A stretch of 64,000 nucleotides of DNA, taken from contig NZ_ATUW01000005.1 in NCBI RefSeq assembly GCF_000420405.1, positions 120,622 to 184,621 of the forward strand, given 5' to 3'. Positions 19,672 to 27,285 of this stretch are shown here, piece by piece; position 1 is the first letter of the stretch, and the number at the start of each line of letters is the position of its first letter. The notes beneath the pieces are model-generated. The model was given only the letters and a program-made list of their open reading frames with translations, searched no databases and had not been told where the DNA came from. The stretch comes from Winkia neuii subsp. neuii DSM 8576 (lineage in GTDB: Bacteria; Actinomycetota; Actinomycetes; Actinomycetales; Actinomycetaceae). The position numbers were made by a program, and so were the translations under genes.

Positions 19672-20439
19672 ATGCCCTCACTGTATTGGATTGGTATTGC
19701 CCTGGCCCTGGTTGCGACCGCTTTCTGCATAGGAAAGTCTGCAGCCAAGCCCAGGAAAAGCTCCCAGCCTTTGGAAAATGTGAGTTCCTTCGCCGTTTTG
19801 ACGCACGAAATTCGCACGCCCCTGGCGTTGGTTGCGGGCGCGGCCGAATTGTTACAAGAAGAATCCACCGGTCCCCTAAACTCCGCCCAATCCCAGCTGG
19901 TCCAGACTATTTGCGACAATTCCTCCAGAACCATTGCCCTGGCAGAGTCGTTCCTAACTTTCGAAAAGGTGAGGGCGAAGGATTTTTCGCCATCGTTTGA
20001 AACGGTAGATTTGCGCTCCCTCATCCGGGATTCTGCCAGAGCACTGCGGAACATCAACGATCGTCCTATTTTATTGACCGACGACACCGAGCCGCTGCAG
20101 GTGGAAGCGGATCCAGCTCTACTGCGAGCGGTGGTATGGAATTTGGCAAACAATGCGCTCCGCCATTCCGGCGGCCGCGCCGCAATAGAAATTTCCTCGC
20201 ACGCCAGCCATGCCTGCGCCTACATTGAGGTAACGGATTTTGGGGCCGGGATTACCCCTCATTCTCAGCGAGAACTGTTCACCGCCTTCTCGAGCCCAGC
20301 TAGCGAGGACGGCAGCTACGGCCTCGGGCTGGCTATAGTGGCGCAAATCGTAGCCCTCCACGGTGGGAACGTGCGTGTGGATTCCACCCCTTCGGGCGGT
20401 ACCCTATTTCAAGTGGAAATACCCCGGAGACAAAAGTGA
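19672..20439 (+). CDS. Sensor histidine kinase, short, single membrane helix
   Basis: 255 residues from ATG 19672, with AGGA close upstream. One N-terminal helix (LYWIGIALALVATAFC) and almost no extracytoplasmic region, then a HisKA domain with H in LTHEIRTPLAL, and a HATPase domain with N box NLANNALRHS, G1 DFGAGI and G2 GLGLAI. With no visible sensory domain it probably senses through the membrane or through a partner protein such as the transporter or binding lipoprotein downstream. Its stop overlaps the regulator start (GTGA). Confidence 0.92.
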   Translation: MPSLYWIGIALALVATAFCIGKSAAKPRKSSQPLENVSSFAVLTHEIRTPLALVAGAAELLQEESTGPLNSAQSQLVQTICDNSSRTIALAESFLTFEKVRAKDFSPSFETVDLRSLIRDSARALRNINDRPILLTDDTEPLQVEADPALLRAVVWNLANNALRHSGGRAAIEISSHASHACAYIEVTDFGAGITPHSQRELFTAFSSPASEDGSYGLGLAIVAQIVALHGGNVRVDSTPSGGTLFQVEIPRRQK

Positions 20440-21122
20440 ATCCACTAGCCCTTGTAGTAGACGACGAAGTACAGATGACCTCGATCGTTGCCTTTGCTTT
20501 ACAGACTGAAGATATTGCATGCCAAGTGGCCCATTCTGGAGCTGGCGCCTGGAGGCTTTTTTGTGAACGCGACTTTGATCTTGTGGTTTTAGACCTGATG
20601 TTGCCCGACATCTCAGGGACTACTCTGGCCCAGCGTATACGTGCCGTTTCCTCGGTACCCATCATTATGCTCACGGCTTTAAGCGAGGTCGACCAGAGGG
20701 TAGCCGGTTTTGAGGCGGGAGCTGACGACTATGTCCCCAAGCCCTTCTCGCCCAAGGAATTGGCGCTGCGTGCCCGAGCCCTGCTGAAACGTGCAAAGCC
20801 GCATTCGTCAGATTCCACACTTGTTGAAGTTGCCGGTTTCCGTGTCTCTCGGGCGCGAGGTACGGCAACTTATGAGGGCGAAAACTTGTTCCTTACAGAG
20901 ACGGAACTAGCCACGTTTGCTGCCCTGCTCGAGACTGCCGGACAGACCTTGTCCGTGCGAGACTTACTCAACCTCGTGTGGGGTACCGCGGCCTTACAGG
21001 GAGGGCGAAATATGGTAAAAACCACCATTTATAGGCTCCGGAAAAAACTCGAGAATGCAGGTGCAAATCCCGAGGTAATTCGCGCTATCCGAGGACGTGG
21101 GTACTGTTTTACAGCTAGGTAA
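20436..21122 (+). CDS. OmpR-family response regulator
   Basis: 228 residues starting at GTG 20436, overlapping the kinase stop. The receiver domain has DD near residue 10, the phosphoacceptor Asp in VVLDLMLPD, and the conserved Lys in YVPKPF. The C-terminal winged helix ends in RGRGYCF, typical of PhoB/OmpR DNA-binding domains. The stop lies inside a palindrome that carries GTTACC repeats and precedes the antiporter gene, a plausible target of this regulator. Confidence 0.93.
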   Translation: MNPLALVVDDEVQMTSIVAFALQTEDIACQVAHSGAGAWRLFCERDFDLVVLDLMLPDISGTTLAQRIRAVSSVPIIMLTALSEVDQRVAGFEAGADDYVPKPFSPKELALRARALLKRAKPHSSDSTLVEVAGFRVSRARGTATYEGENLFLTETELATFAALLETAGQTLSVRDLLNLVWGTAALQGGRNMVKTTIYRLRKKLENAGANPEVIRAIRGRGYCFTAR

Positions 21123-21145
21123 CAGCACTGTTACCAACCGTTACC
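21118..21145. promoter_or_regulatory. Candidate response-regulator site before the antiporter gene
   Basis: GGTAACAG-CA-CTGTTACC at 21118-21135 is a perfect 8-2-8 palindrome. A further GTTACC starts at 21140, ten bases after the GTTACC at 21130. Two direct hexamers one helical turn apart are the classic layout for OmpR/PhoB-type dimers. It sits about 85-110 bases before the antiporter start. Role is inferred. Confidence 0.55.
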
Positions 21146-21228
21146 TAGACCAGGTACTTTGTTCCCAGGTTTGCCCCAATAGTTGTAAGTAGTCCAATAA
21201 ACCACTATTTGCACGAAGGAGTGCCACA

Positions 21229-22608
21229 ATGGCAAAAGGCAAACTCCCAGGATGGCTACAGGCACCCCCGCCTGCACCCGCGCTAGCACCAAAGGAAGTA
21301 GCTAGAAAATATCCGCAGCTGAGGCTTCAGGTATTCATCGGCATCTTCATTGGCTACGCAGGTTTCTACCTGATTCGAAACAACATCTCTTCTATCGCTC
21401 CCCTTTTGATGGATGAAACCGGCATTGACAAGGTTGGGGTCGGCATCATCGCCAACGCGGTACTTCTTGCCTACGGCCTGTCGAAGTTTTTCTCGGCGAT
21501 GGTCTCCGACCGTTCCAATGCTCGCTATTTCTTGGTAATTGGGCTTGCGCTATCGGCTCTTACTAACCTCTTTATTGCGGCTGTGCCCTGGGCGACCGCC
21601 TCTGTGGGGATTTTCGCCACCGTCATGTTCTTTAACGGCTGGTTCCAAGGTATGGGCTGGCCTCCTTGCGGACGCGTATTAGTGCACTGGTTTTCCACGA
21701 ACGAGCGCGGTTGGAAGACCTCAGTTTGGAACACAGCCCATAACGTGGGCGGAGCCGGCCTTCCCATCGCAGTAGGCGCGGCACTGTCCTGGACAGCAAA
21801 TGACTGGAGGTCGGCATTCTGGTTCCCCGCCGTAATTGCCCTTGTCGTCGCGGCGATAGGCTTCGTACTGATACGCGACACTCCCGCCTCGATGGGGCTA
21901 CCCGCGATTGAGGATTACAGGGACGATCCGGCAAAAGTAGAGGCAGATGATCCCGAAGATATCTCTACCAAAGACCTAATCTTCAAGCACATTTTGACCA
22001 ACCGCACGATCGTCATGCTTGCAATAGCTAACGTGTTCGTCTACGCACTGCGCTATGGCGTTTTGAACTGGATTACAGTTTACTTGCACGAAAAGCACGG
22101 AGCAGAGATCGGCTCTGGCCTATTTGGTATAGGAGCCTATGAGCTCGCCGGCATAGCCGGCACGCTGCTGTGCGGGTGGATGTCTGACAAGGTATTCAAG
22201 GGTTACCGGTCCGGGGCCGGCATATTTTTCACCGTTGCCACCGCCCTCGCAATTCTCGGCTACTGGCTGGCTCCCGTCGGCACCCCCATGCCATTGCTAA
22301 TAGGGCTCGTTGCACTTATTGGAGGCCTAATTTACGGCCCCGTAATGCTGATCGGCTTGCAGGCTATCGATCTTTCCCCACGTCACGTCGCTGGCACTGC
22401 GGCTGGCTTTACGGGCCTGTTCGGATACCTGCTAGGAGCCACCCTGGCCTCCAGCGGCGTCGGAATTATCGTGCATAACTTCGGCTGGAACGTCACGTTC
22501 GCCGTATTCGTGGTATTCGCAGTTCTGACCGTGGCCATCTTTGCCCTGGTGGGGCGCTACGAAAAGGCCATTATGGCAAGCAGGGAAAAGAAACTCGCCC
22601 AGCGCTAG
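21229..22608 (+). CDS. Organophosphate:phosphate antiporter, GlpT/UhpT (OPA) family
   Basis: 459 residues, 12 predicted helices, MFS fold. The stretch GIFIGYAGFYLIRNNISSIAPLLM and the NGWFQGMGWPPCGRVLVHWF segment are typical of OPA antiporters (GlpT, UhpT, UhpC), which exchange phosphate for glycerol-3-phosphate, hexose phosphates or related compounds. GAAGGAG precedes ATG 21229. It is next to a two-component system and an AfuABC-like importer, which supports an organophosphate substrate; which one is unknown. It could also be a UhpC-like sensor. Confidence 0.9.
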   Translation: MAKGKLPGWLQAPPPAPALAPKEVARKYPQLRLQVFIGIFIGYAGFYLIRNNISSIAPLLMDETGIDKVGVGIIANAVLLAYGLSKFFSAMVSDRSNARYFLVIGLALSALTNLFIAAVPWATASVGIFATVMFFNGWFQGMGWPPCGRVLVHWFSTNERGWKTSVWNTAHNVGGAGLPIAVGAALSWTANDWRSAFWFPAVIALVVAAIGFVLIRDTPASMGLPAIEDYRDDPAKVEADDPEDISTKDLIFKHILTNRTIVMLAIANVFVYALRYGVLNWITVYLHEKHGAEIGSGLFGIGAYELAGIAGTLLCGWMSDKVFKGYRSGAGIFFTVATALAILGYWLAPVGTPMPLLIGLVALIGGLIYGPVMLIGLQAIDLSPRHVAGTAAGFTGLFGYLLGATLASSGVGIIVHNFGWNVTFAVFVVFAVLTVAIFALVGRYEKAIMASREKKLAQR

Positions 22609-22618
22609 CGGCCTCGGG

Positions 22619-22656
22619 TAATAGTCTAGGTGGGGGAAATCCCACCTAGACTATTA
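22619..22656 (+). promoter_or_regulatory. Perfect 16-bp stem-loop abutting a start codon
   Basis: TAATAGTCTAGGTGGG (22619-22634) pairs with CCCACCTAGACTATTA (22641-22656) around the loop GGAAAT. The ATG of the binding lipoprotein begins at 22659. No purine-rich ribosome binding site lies between the stem and that ATG; the only SD-like bases (AGGTGGGGG) are in the 5' arm and loop. It could end the antiporter transcript or limit translation of the lipoprotein. Confidence 0.7.
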
Positions 22657-22658
22657 CT

Positions 22659-23642
22659 ATGCGCAAGTTTCTTGGAGCACTCCTGGCTGCTCTTCTTCCA
22701 ACATCTCTGCTCAGCTCTTGCTCCGGGCCAGTGGAGCTGCGCGTACTGTGCTCTAACGACGAACGAATTTGCAACAACTGGGCCACCGAGTATGCCGCCC
22801 AAACAGGCCAGAAAGTACGTTTCTTGCGTTTACCAACAAGCGCGGCCCTAGCCAGAATCCGTTCCCTTCGGACACGCCCGGAATTCGACGTTTGGGTAGG
22901 CGGACCAGCCGAAAACTACGAATTAGCCCAAACTGAAGGACTGCTAGCCCCTACTAGCTTGCCCGCCTCTCGTCAAATTCCCTCCCAATTCAAAGCGCGC
23001 AACGGGAGCTGGTATGGCGTCTACGGGTCTGTACTCGCCATTTGTGCTAATCCAACAGAACTCGCCCGCAAAAAACTGCGTCCTCCACAATCGTGGAGGC
23101 AACTGTCGCAAAAACAGTATTCAGGGGTAATCTCCGCCGCTTCCCCACGGAGCTCTGGAACTGCGCTTTCCCTAATTCAAACCATCGAAATGACCTACCG
23201 AAATCCCAAAGACATCCTTACCGGCATTTACAACAACGTGGGACGCTTCACAAACTCGGGGACCGCTCCCGCCTCCGCAATTGCTAGCCGCCAAGGCGCT
23301 CTTGCTATTTCCTTCACTCCCTACTGTCGTGCCCAAAGCCTTGAGGTGATCTACCCATCTGAAGGCACCACCTACGAAATCGGCGCGGGTGCCCTCCTCG
23401 CAAAATCGCCCCACCCTAAACGCGGCAGAGCATTTTTGAACTGGCTGTTGTCGCCCCCTGGCCAGCGTGCAGGTGAGGTCGGCAACCTAAAGCAAGCCCC
23501 CACAAACGCCACTTTTGAAAACTCCCTGGCAAAATTACTTGCCAACCCACACCTGAAAATCGTTTCCAAGCCCCCCACCCGAGCCGCGAAGGAGCGCAAC
23601 AAATGGATAGATTGGTTTAGCTCAGGCCGGTGGCAGCAGTGA
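22659..23642 (+). CDS. ABC importer substrate-binding lipoprotein, AfuA/FbpA-like
   Basis: 327 residues with a lipoprotein signal: MRKFLGALLAALLPTSLLSSC, lipobox LSSC and lipidated Cys21. The mature part has FDVWVGGPAENY, the segment WYGVYGSVLAICANP and a helical C-terminal lobe, the pattern of the Fbp/Afu class of type II binding proteins (COG1840). That class contains ferric-iron binders and, in AfuA, phosphorylated-sugar binders; the usual paired tyrosines of iron binders are not evident. Next to an OPA antiporter and a two-component system, an organophosphate ligand is more likely. Overlaps the permease start. Confidence 0.85.
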   Translation: MRKFLGALLAALLPTSLLSSCSGPVELRVLCSNDERICNNWATEYAAQTGQKVRFLRLPTSAALARIRSLRTRPEFDVWVGGPAENYELAQTEGLLAPTSLPASRQIPSQFKARNGSWYGVYGSVLAICANPTELARKKLRPPQSWRQLSQKQYSGVISAASPRSSGTALSLIQTIEMTYRNPKDILTGIYNNVGRFTNSGTAPASAIASRQGALAISFTPYCRAQSLEVIYPSEGTTYEIGAGALLAKSPHPKRGRAFLNWLLSPPGQRAGEVGNLKQAPTNATFENSLAKLLANPHLKIVSKPPTRAAKERNKWIDWFSSGRWQQ

Positions 23643-25201
23643 AACAAATCTTTTCCGCACTCGGTTGGCTACTACTACTAGCGTTTTTCACACTGATAGT
23701 CCTAGTCCCACTCGCGGCCCTCGCCAAAACAAGTTTGGTGACCGGGGCAATAATCCCCAATAAGGTACTCGCCCCTCTGGCTACTTCGGTAATGTTTGCG
23801 CTCACTACCTCGGTGCTTAGTGCTCTCGCTGGTGCTTGTGCTGGAACAGCCGTAAGGTTCACCGGCAAGGTATACGGCAGCTGCCTGGATGTTTTGGCGC
23901 TTGCCGCGATTGTCTTCCCGCCATTTATCCACTGCGAGGCCTACCAAAGTGTGTGCGAACATCTTCTGCCACGTTACGCAATATGGGGTAACGCTACCGC
24001 CACATTTCTTGCCGGAGCAGCCTACGTATCGGCTTACCTGCCCATTTCTTACTTCGCCATGCGAATAGCGTTGGCAAAAATCGACCCGAATGCCGTGGCG
24101 AGTATGCGCGTCCTCGGGGTAAGCGAAGCGAAAATATACTTCCTTTCTGCCGCTGGCCCCGCGGCCCAGGTACTGCCGGCAACCGTCTTATTCGGTTTTG
24201 TGCTGACTATCTCGGACCCCCTAGTACCGGCCCTAATCCGCCTCCCCTTCCCCTCCGCCGCTTACGCGACCTGGCTGTCGACTACTTCAGCCACCCATAT
24301 CGGCGAGGGCGCTACGTTGGCTCTAGCAATTGCACTAGTCACCCTTTGCGGGGCAGGTGCCACAGCCTTCTACTACAGACGCTGGGGCCTGGATTTGCTA
24401 CGCCAAAACCTTCTTTCTACCGCTCTGGCGAGCAGACCTTTGCGGGAAGCTCACCTGCGCCCCGCACCCGTATACACTTTGGCAATGTTGGCTATAGCTG
24501 CCTTCTTGGGGATATGTCCTCTTACCCTCGCAGCTAAGGTCTCCCTGCCCACCATGACCAGCTTAGAACCCGTAGCAACCACTATCGCGCTTGCCGTAAT
24601 TTCGGTAGCTATCTCTCTAACCATCGTCGCCGTCGCATTTTTACTTACGTGGCAGAGCAGGTCGTTGCGCTGGGCAGATTATCTATTCTTCTTCCTAGCT
24701 GCCACACCCGGAGCAACGCTTGGCACTGCTTTTTCACTTGCATATTTACTAGATACGCCCGTGCAGATCCTTGGCACTTCCGACTGGCTAGCTACCATTT
24801 TGTCCTACTGTGGAGTAATAAGTCCGCTTTGTTATTTCTTTCTGCGCGCATTTGCCGCTTCCCTCGATCACAATGCAATATCGCTGACGCAGATACTTGG
24901 TATCTCCAAGGGGCGGGCCATACTACTAGCGTCTCAACCACTACTACAACTGTTGCTTGCGAGCGCAGCGACCATTTCAGTGGCCATAGCCGCCGTCGGC
25001 ACTGCTCCTCTCATGTGGGTGATCTCCCCGGACGTCAACCTGGTGGTACCACTCTTATTCAAATTGCTCGATCATGCCCAAACACAGCAAGCATCTACAC
25101 TCACTCTGTTCGTGGGGGCAATAATCTTAGCGAGCGCAGGCATCGCCAACTACCTTGTCCGCTCCCGATTGCGAAGGAGGAGCCGATGGCGCCAGGTTTA
25201 G
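23630..25201 (+). CDS. ABC importer permease, fused two-domain (AfuB/FbpB-like)
   Basis: 523 residues holding two BinPT-type membrane domains of about six helices each. The first domain has the loop NAVASMRVLGVSEAKIY (EAA motif), and the second has DHNAISLTQILGISKGRAI. The GTG at 23630 overlaps the upstream gene by 13 bases; a GTG at 23639 is an alternative. Fused permeases are normal for the Fbp/Afu/ThiP class. It forms the transmembrane pathway with the ATPase gene that starts inside its 3' end. Confidence 0.88.
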   Translation: MAAVKQIFSALGWLLLLAFFTLIVLVPLAALAKTSLVTGAIIPNKVLAPLATSVMFALTTSVLSALAGACAGTAVRFTGKVYGSCLDVLALAAIVFPPFIHCEAYQSVCEHLLPRYAIWGNATATFLAGAAYVSAYLPISYFAMRIALAKIDPNAVASMRVLGVSEAKIYFLSAAGPAAQVLPATVLFGFVLTISDPLVPALIRLPFPSAAYATWLSTTSATHIGEGATLALAIALVTLCGAGATAFYYRRWGLDLLRQNLLSTALASRPLREAHLRPAPVYTLAMLAIAAFLGICPLTLAAKVSLPTMTSLEPVATTIALAVISVAISLTIVAVAFLLTWQSRSLRWADYLFFFLAATPGATLGTAFSLAYLLDTPVQILGTSDWLATILSYCGVISPLCYFFLRAFAASLDHNAISLTQILGISKGRAILLASQPLLQLLLASAATISVAIAAVGTAPLMWVISPDVNLVVPLLFKLLDHAQTQQASTLTLFVGAIILASAGIANYLVRSRLRRRSRWRQV

Positions 25202-26247
25202 AAGTCACCCGACTATATGTGAAAACTTCCCGTCGCACACTGCTAGACGGTTTGTCCTTTCAAATCGCCCCCGGCGAACTGGTGGCGTTGCTGGGACCTT
25301 CTGGGGCCGGCAAATCTACCATATTGCGTGCCCTCTGCTGCCTTGTGGCGTCAACCGGTAGTATTCTTTGCGCCGGAAAAGAGGTGAACGGCCTCGCCCC
25401 GCAGAAGCGCCACATGGGACTGATGTCCGCCGAGGCCGGACTGTTTAGCAACCTGAGCGTAGCCCAGAACATATCTTTAGTAGAGCCTAAAAACGTGCAG
25501 CGACTGGAAACTACACTGTCAACGCTCGAGTTAAATCTTCTGCGCGACAGGTTCCCGCACTCTCTTTCTGCTGGGGAAAAGCAAAAAGTCGCATTGGCGC
25601 GCCTACTTTTCGCCCGGCCTAAAGTACTGCTATTTGACGAGCCCCTAGCCCACGTTGACGAAGTAAGTGCTCAGCGTATGCGCTCCGAAATTTTAAGAGT
25701 CCATCGCCATCTTGGGGCCCCTTCAATCCTGGTTACCCATTCTCCCAGCGAGGCGATGCAACTCGCCGACCGGATTATTTACTTGGAAAACGGCCAGATC
25801 TTGCAAGATGACCTTCCCGAGGAGGTGTTTGAGTCTCCTGCCCGCCTCAGCATAGGAAAACACCTTGGCGCTCGCGTGATACTTTTTGCGCAAGCCGAAC
25901 TAGTAAGCTCCCCCACAGGCCATTTAGCGAGGGCGAATGTCCTAGGCCAACAGGTGCTAGTTCCTGCCGCCCCTACACTGACCTCGGGCAAAGCGGTTTT
26001 TGTGGGACACGAGCAGGCTGCCGAATTGTCCCCCGCAGAGTCGGCGCGCTTTCAGATTGCAGGTGATGTAGGGCAAGTTATTTCCCTTGTCTACACAGGT
26101 GGCGCCTACTTGGTTGAGGTAGAAACTGAACAGGGGCGTATTGGGGTGAGGGTGCCTTCTGCAGGGTGGGTACCAACTCCGGCTGAAGCAGTCACAGTGC
26201 ATCTGAAGGCTTCGAAACTGTGGGCCTTGCCGGCAGAAAACGTATAA
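25186..26247 (+). CDS. ABC importer ATP-binding protein (AfuC/PotA-like)
   Basis: 353 residues from ATG 25186, preceded by AGGAGG; it overlaps the permease stop by 16 bases. Walker A GPSGAGKST, signature LSAGEKQKV (LSxGE), Walker B LLFDEPLAH, and switch His in LVTHSP are present. A C-terminal regulatory TOBE-type domain occupies about residues 240-350. The frame is open much further upstream, but that part lies inside the permease in another frame and is not coding. Confidence 0.92.
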   Translation: MAPGLEVTRLYVKTSRRTLLDGLSFQIAPGELVALLGPSGAGKSTILRALCCLVASTGSILCAGKEVNGLAPQKRHMGLMSAEAGLFSNLSVAQNISLVEPKNVQRLETTLSTLELNLLRDRFPHSLSAGEKQKVALARLLFARPKVLLFDEPLAHVDEVSAQRMRSEILRVHRHLGAPSILVTHSPSEAMQLADRIIYLENGQILQDDLPEEVFESPARLSIGKHLGARVILFAQAELVSSPTGHLARANVLGQQVLVPAAPTLTSGKAVFVGHEQAAELSPAESARFQIAGDVGQVISLVYTGGAYLVEVETEQGRIGVRVPSAGWVPTPAEAVTVHLKASKLWALPAENV

Positions 26248-26269
26248 AAAAATCCGGCAGCTGCCGGAT
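26245..26269 (-). terminator. Terminator of the Gly-Cys-Val tRNA operon
   Basis: ATCCGGCAGCTGCCGGAT is a perfect palindrome at 26252-26269, read on the minus strand just after the tRNA-Val CCA and followed by a run of six or seven U. It sits tail to tail with the ATPase gene and may serve both strands. Confidence 0.8.
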
Positions 26270-26271
26270 AG

Positions 26272-26346
26272 TGGTGGGCGATACTGGGATCGAACCAGTG
26301 ACCTCTTCCGTGTCGAGGAAGCGCGCTACCGCTGCGCCAATCGCCC
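26272..26346 (-). tRNA. tRNA-Val(GAC), copy 1
   Basis: Acceptor GGGCGAT pairs with ATCGCCC, T-arm loop TTCGATC, anticodon stem CTTCC/GGAAG with loop TCGACAC (anticodon GAC), encoded CCA end. The base 5' of the anticodon is C, not the usual U. It lies one base after tRNA-Cys. Confidence 0.92.
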
Positions 26347-26347
26347 G

Positions 26348-26418
26348 AGGTGGGTACCGGATTCGAACCGGTGTATACGGCTTTGCAGGCCGCTGCCTAT
26401 CCTCTCGGCCAACCCACC
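26348..26418 (-). tRNA. tRNA-Cys(GCA)
   Basis: Acceptor GGTGGGT pairs with ACCCACC, T-loop TTCGAAT, anticodon stem CGGCC.. with GCA at positions 34-36. CCA is not encoded. It is the middle gene of the Gly-Cys-Val array and the only member missing from the second array. Confidence 0.92.
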
Positions 26419-26443
26419 GGAGAAGGACCTAAATAGATCCCAG

Positions 26444-26516
26444 AGCGGATGACGGGACTCGAACCCGCGACCCTCACCTTGGCAAGGTGATGCTCTACCA
26501 ACTGAGCCACATCCGC
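26444..26516 (-). tRNA. tRNA-Gly(GCC), copy 1
   Basis: Acceptor GCGGATG pairs with CATCCGC, T-loop TTCGAGT, anticodon loop TTGCCAA (GCC). CCA is not encoded. It is first in the minus-strand array. Confidence 0.92.
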
Positions 26517-26702
26517 GTTACTCGTGCCGCTCGGCACGCATGAAAGTTTACGCAACTTTTGGCCTCAGCGCAAAAATCTGAGTGTGGCGTTAGTCATGCT
26601 CAAAAGAAACCTCAGGTTCACCTTCGTTTAACCTGCAAAAAGCTGCAGCGGGTGCACTCTGATTCAACATAGCGAAGGGCTCAATGAGCAAATCCCTTAA
26701 AC

Positions 26703-26725
26703 AAAAAATCCGGCTGCTGCCGGAT
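26703..26725 (-). terminator. Terminator of the duplicated tRNA pair
   Basis: ATCCGGC (26708-26714) pairs with GCCGGAT (26719-26725), followed on the minus strand by a run of A's in the plus strand, that is a U tract. It is a near copy of the terminator at 26252-26269. Confidence 0.8.
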
Positions 26726-26727
26726 GG

Positions 26728-26802
26728 TGGTGGGCGATACTGGGATCGAACCAGTGACCTCTTCCGTGTCGAGGAAGCGCGCTACCGCTGCGCCAATCGC
26801 CC
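26728..26802 (-). tRNA. tRNA-Val(GAC), copy 2
   Basis: Identical to the copy at 26272-26346 including CCA and the unusual C before the anticodon. It lies one base after tRNA-Gly copy 2. Confidence 0.92.
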
Positions 26803-26803
26803 G

Positions 26804-26876
26804 AGCGGATGACGGGACTCGAACCCGCGACCCTCACCTTGGCAAGGTGATGCTCTACCAACTGAGCCACATCCGC
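26804..26876 (-). tRNA. tRNA-Gly(GCC), copy 2
   Basis: Identical to the copy at 26444-26516. It is first in the second, two-gene array. Confidence 0.92.
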
Positions 26877-27093
26877 GTGCCGCCCTCTTGAACCGGTTGG
26901 CTCAACAGGTGCGAGAAGAACACTAGCACGGTTCGAAGTAGAAAATAAAATTTACACCGCCGTGATACCTACCACTCTCAAAGCTTTTCCGCATTACTGC
27001 AACGATTCTTCCGCCCTTGCACAGCTACCACCCGCGTTTTACATTTGCCGATTTTGTGTAGAGGCTTGAGGTTTGCTAATGTTTGTCTTCGCC

Positions 27094-27165
27094 GGGCCAT
27101 TGGCGCAGTGGTAGCGCGCTTCCTTCACACGGAAGAGGTCACTGGTTCGAACCCAGTATGGCCCA
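27094..27165 (+). tRNA. tRNA-Val(CAC)
   Basis: Acceptor GGGCCAT pairs with ATGGCCC, anticodon stem CTTCC/GGAAG, loop TTCACAC (anticodon CAC), T-loop TTCGAAC. CCA is not fully encoded (ACCG follows). It is close in sequence to the GAC isoacceptor but has the normal U before the anticodon. Confidence 0.92.
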
Positions 27166-27173
27166 CCGGTTTT

Positions 27174-27198
27174 GCCCCCGCCGCCCGGGGGCTTTTTT
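27174..27198 (+). terminator. Terminator of tRNA-Val(CAC)
   Basis: GCCCCCG (27174-27180) pairs with CGGGGGC (27186-27192) around CCGCC, then six T. Confidence 0.88.
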
Positions 27199-27285
27199 AC
27201 TGCCTCCCTAGCGCGAGCGGCCACAAAATCTGTTTTGCACCTGCTATCCTCGGCTATCTTTGCTAAAACGTGAGAACCTAAAGGC

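Noticed and set aside
24649..25185. N-terminal extension of the ATPase frame
   Set aside because: It lies inside the permease gene in another frame; AGGAGG marks the ATG at 25186.
22659..26247. Naming the ABC genes as a ferric iron transporter
   Set aside because: The family also carries phosphorylated sugars, the neighbours are organophosphate genes, and no iron-type box was seen upstream.
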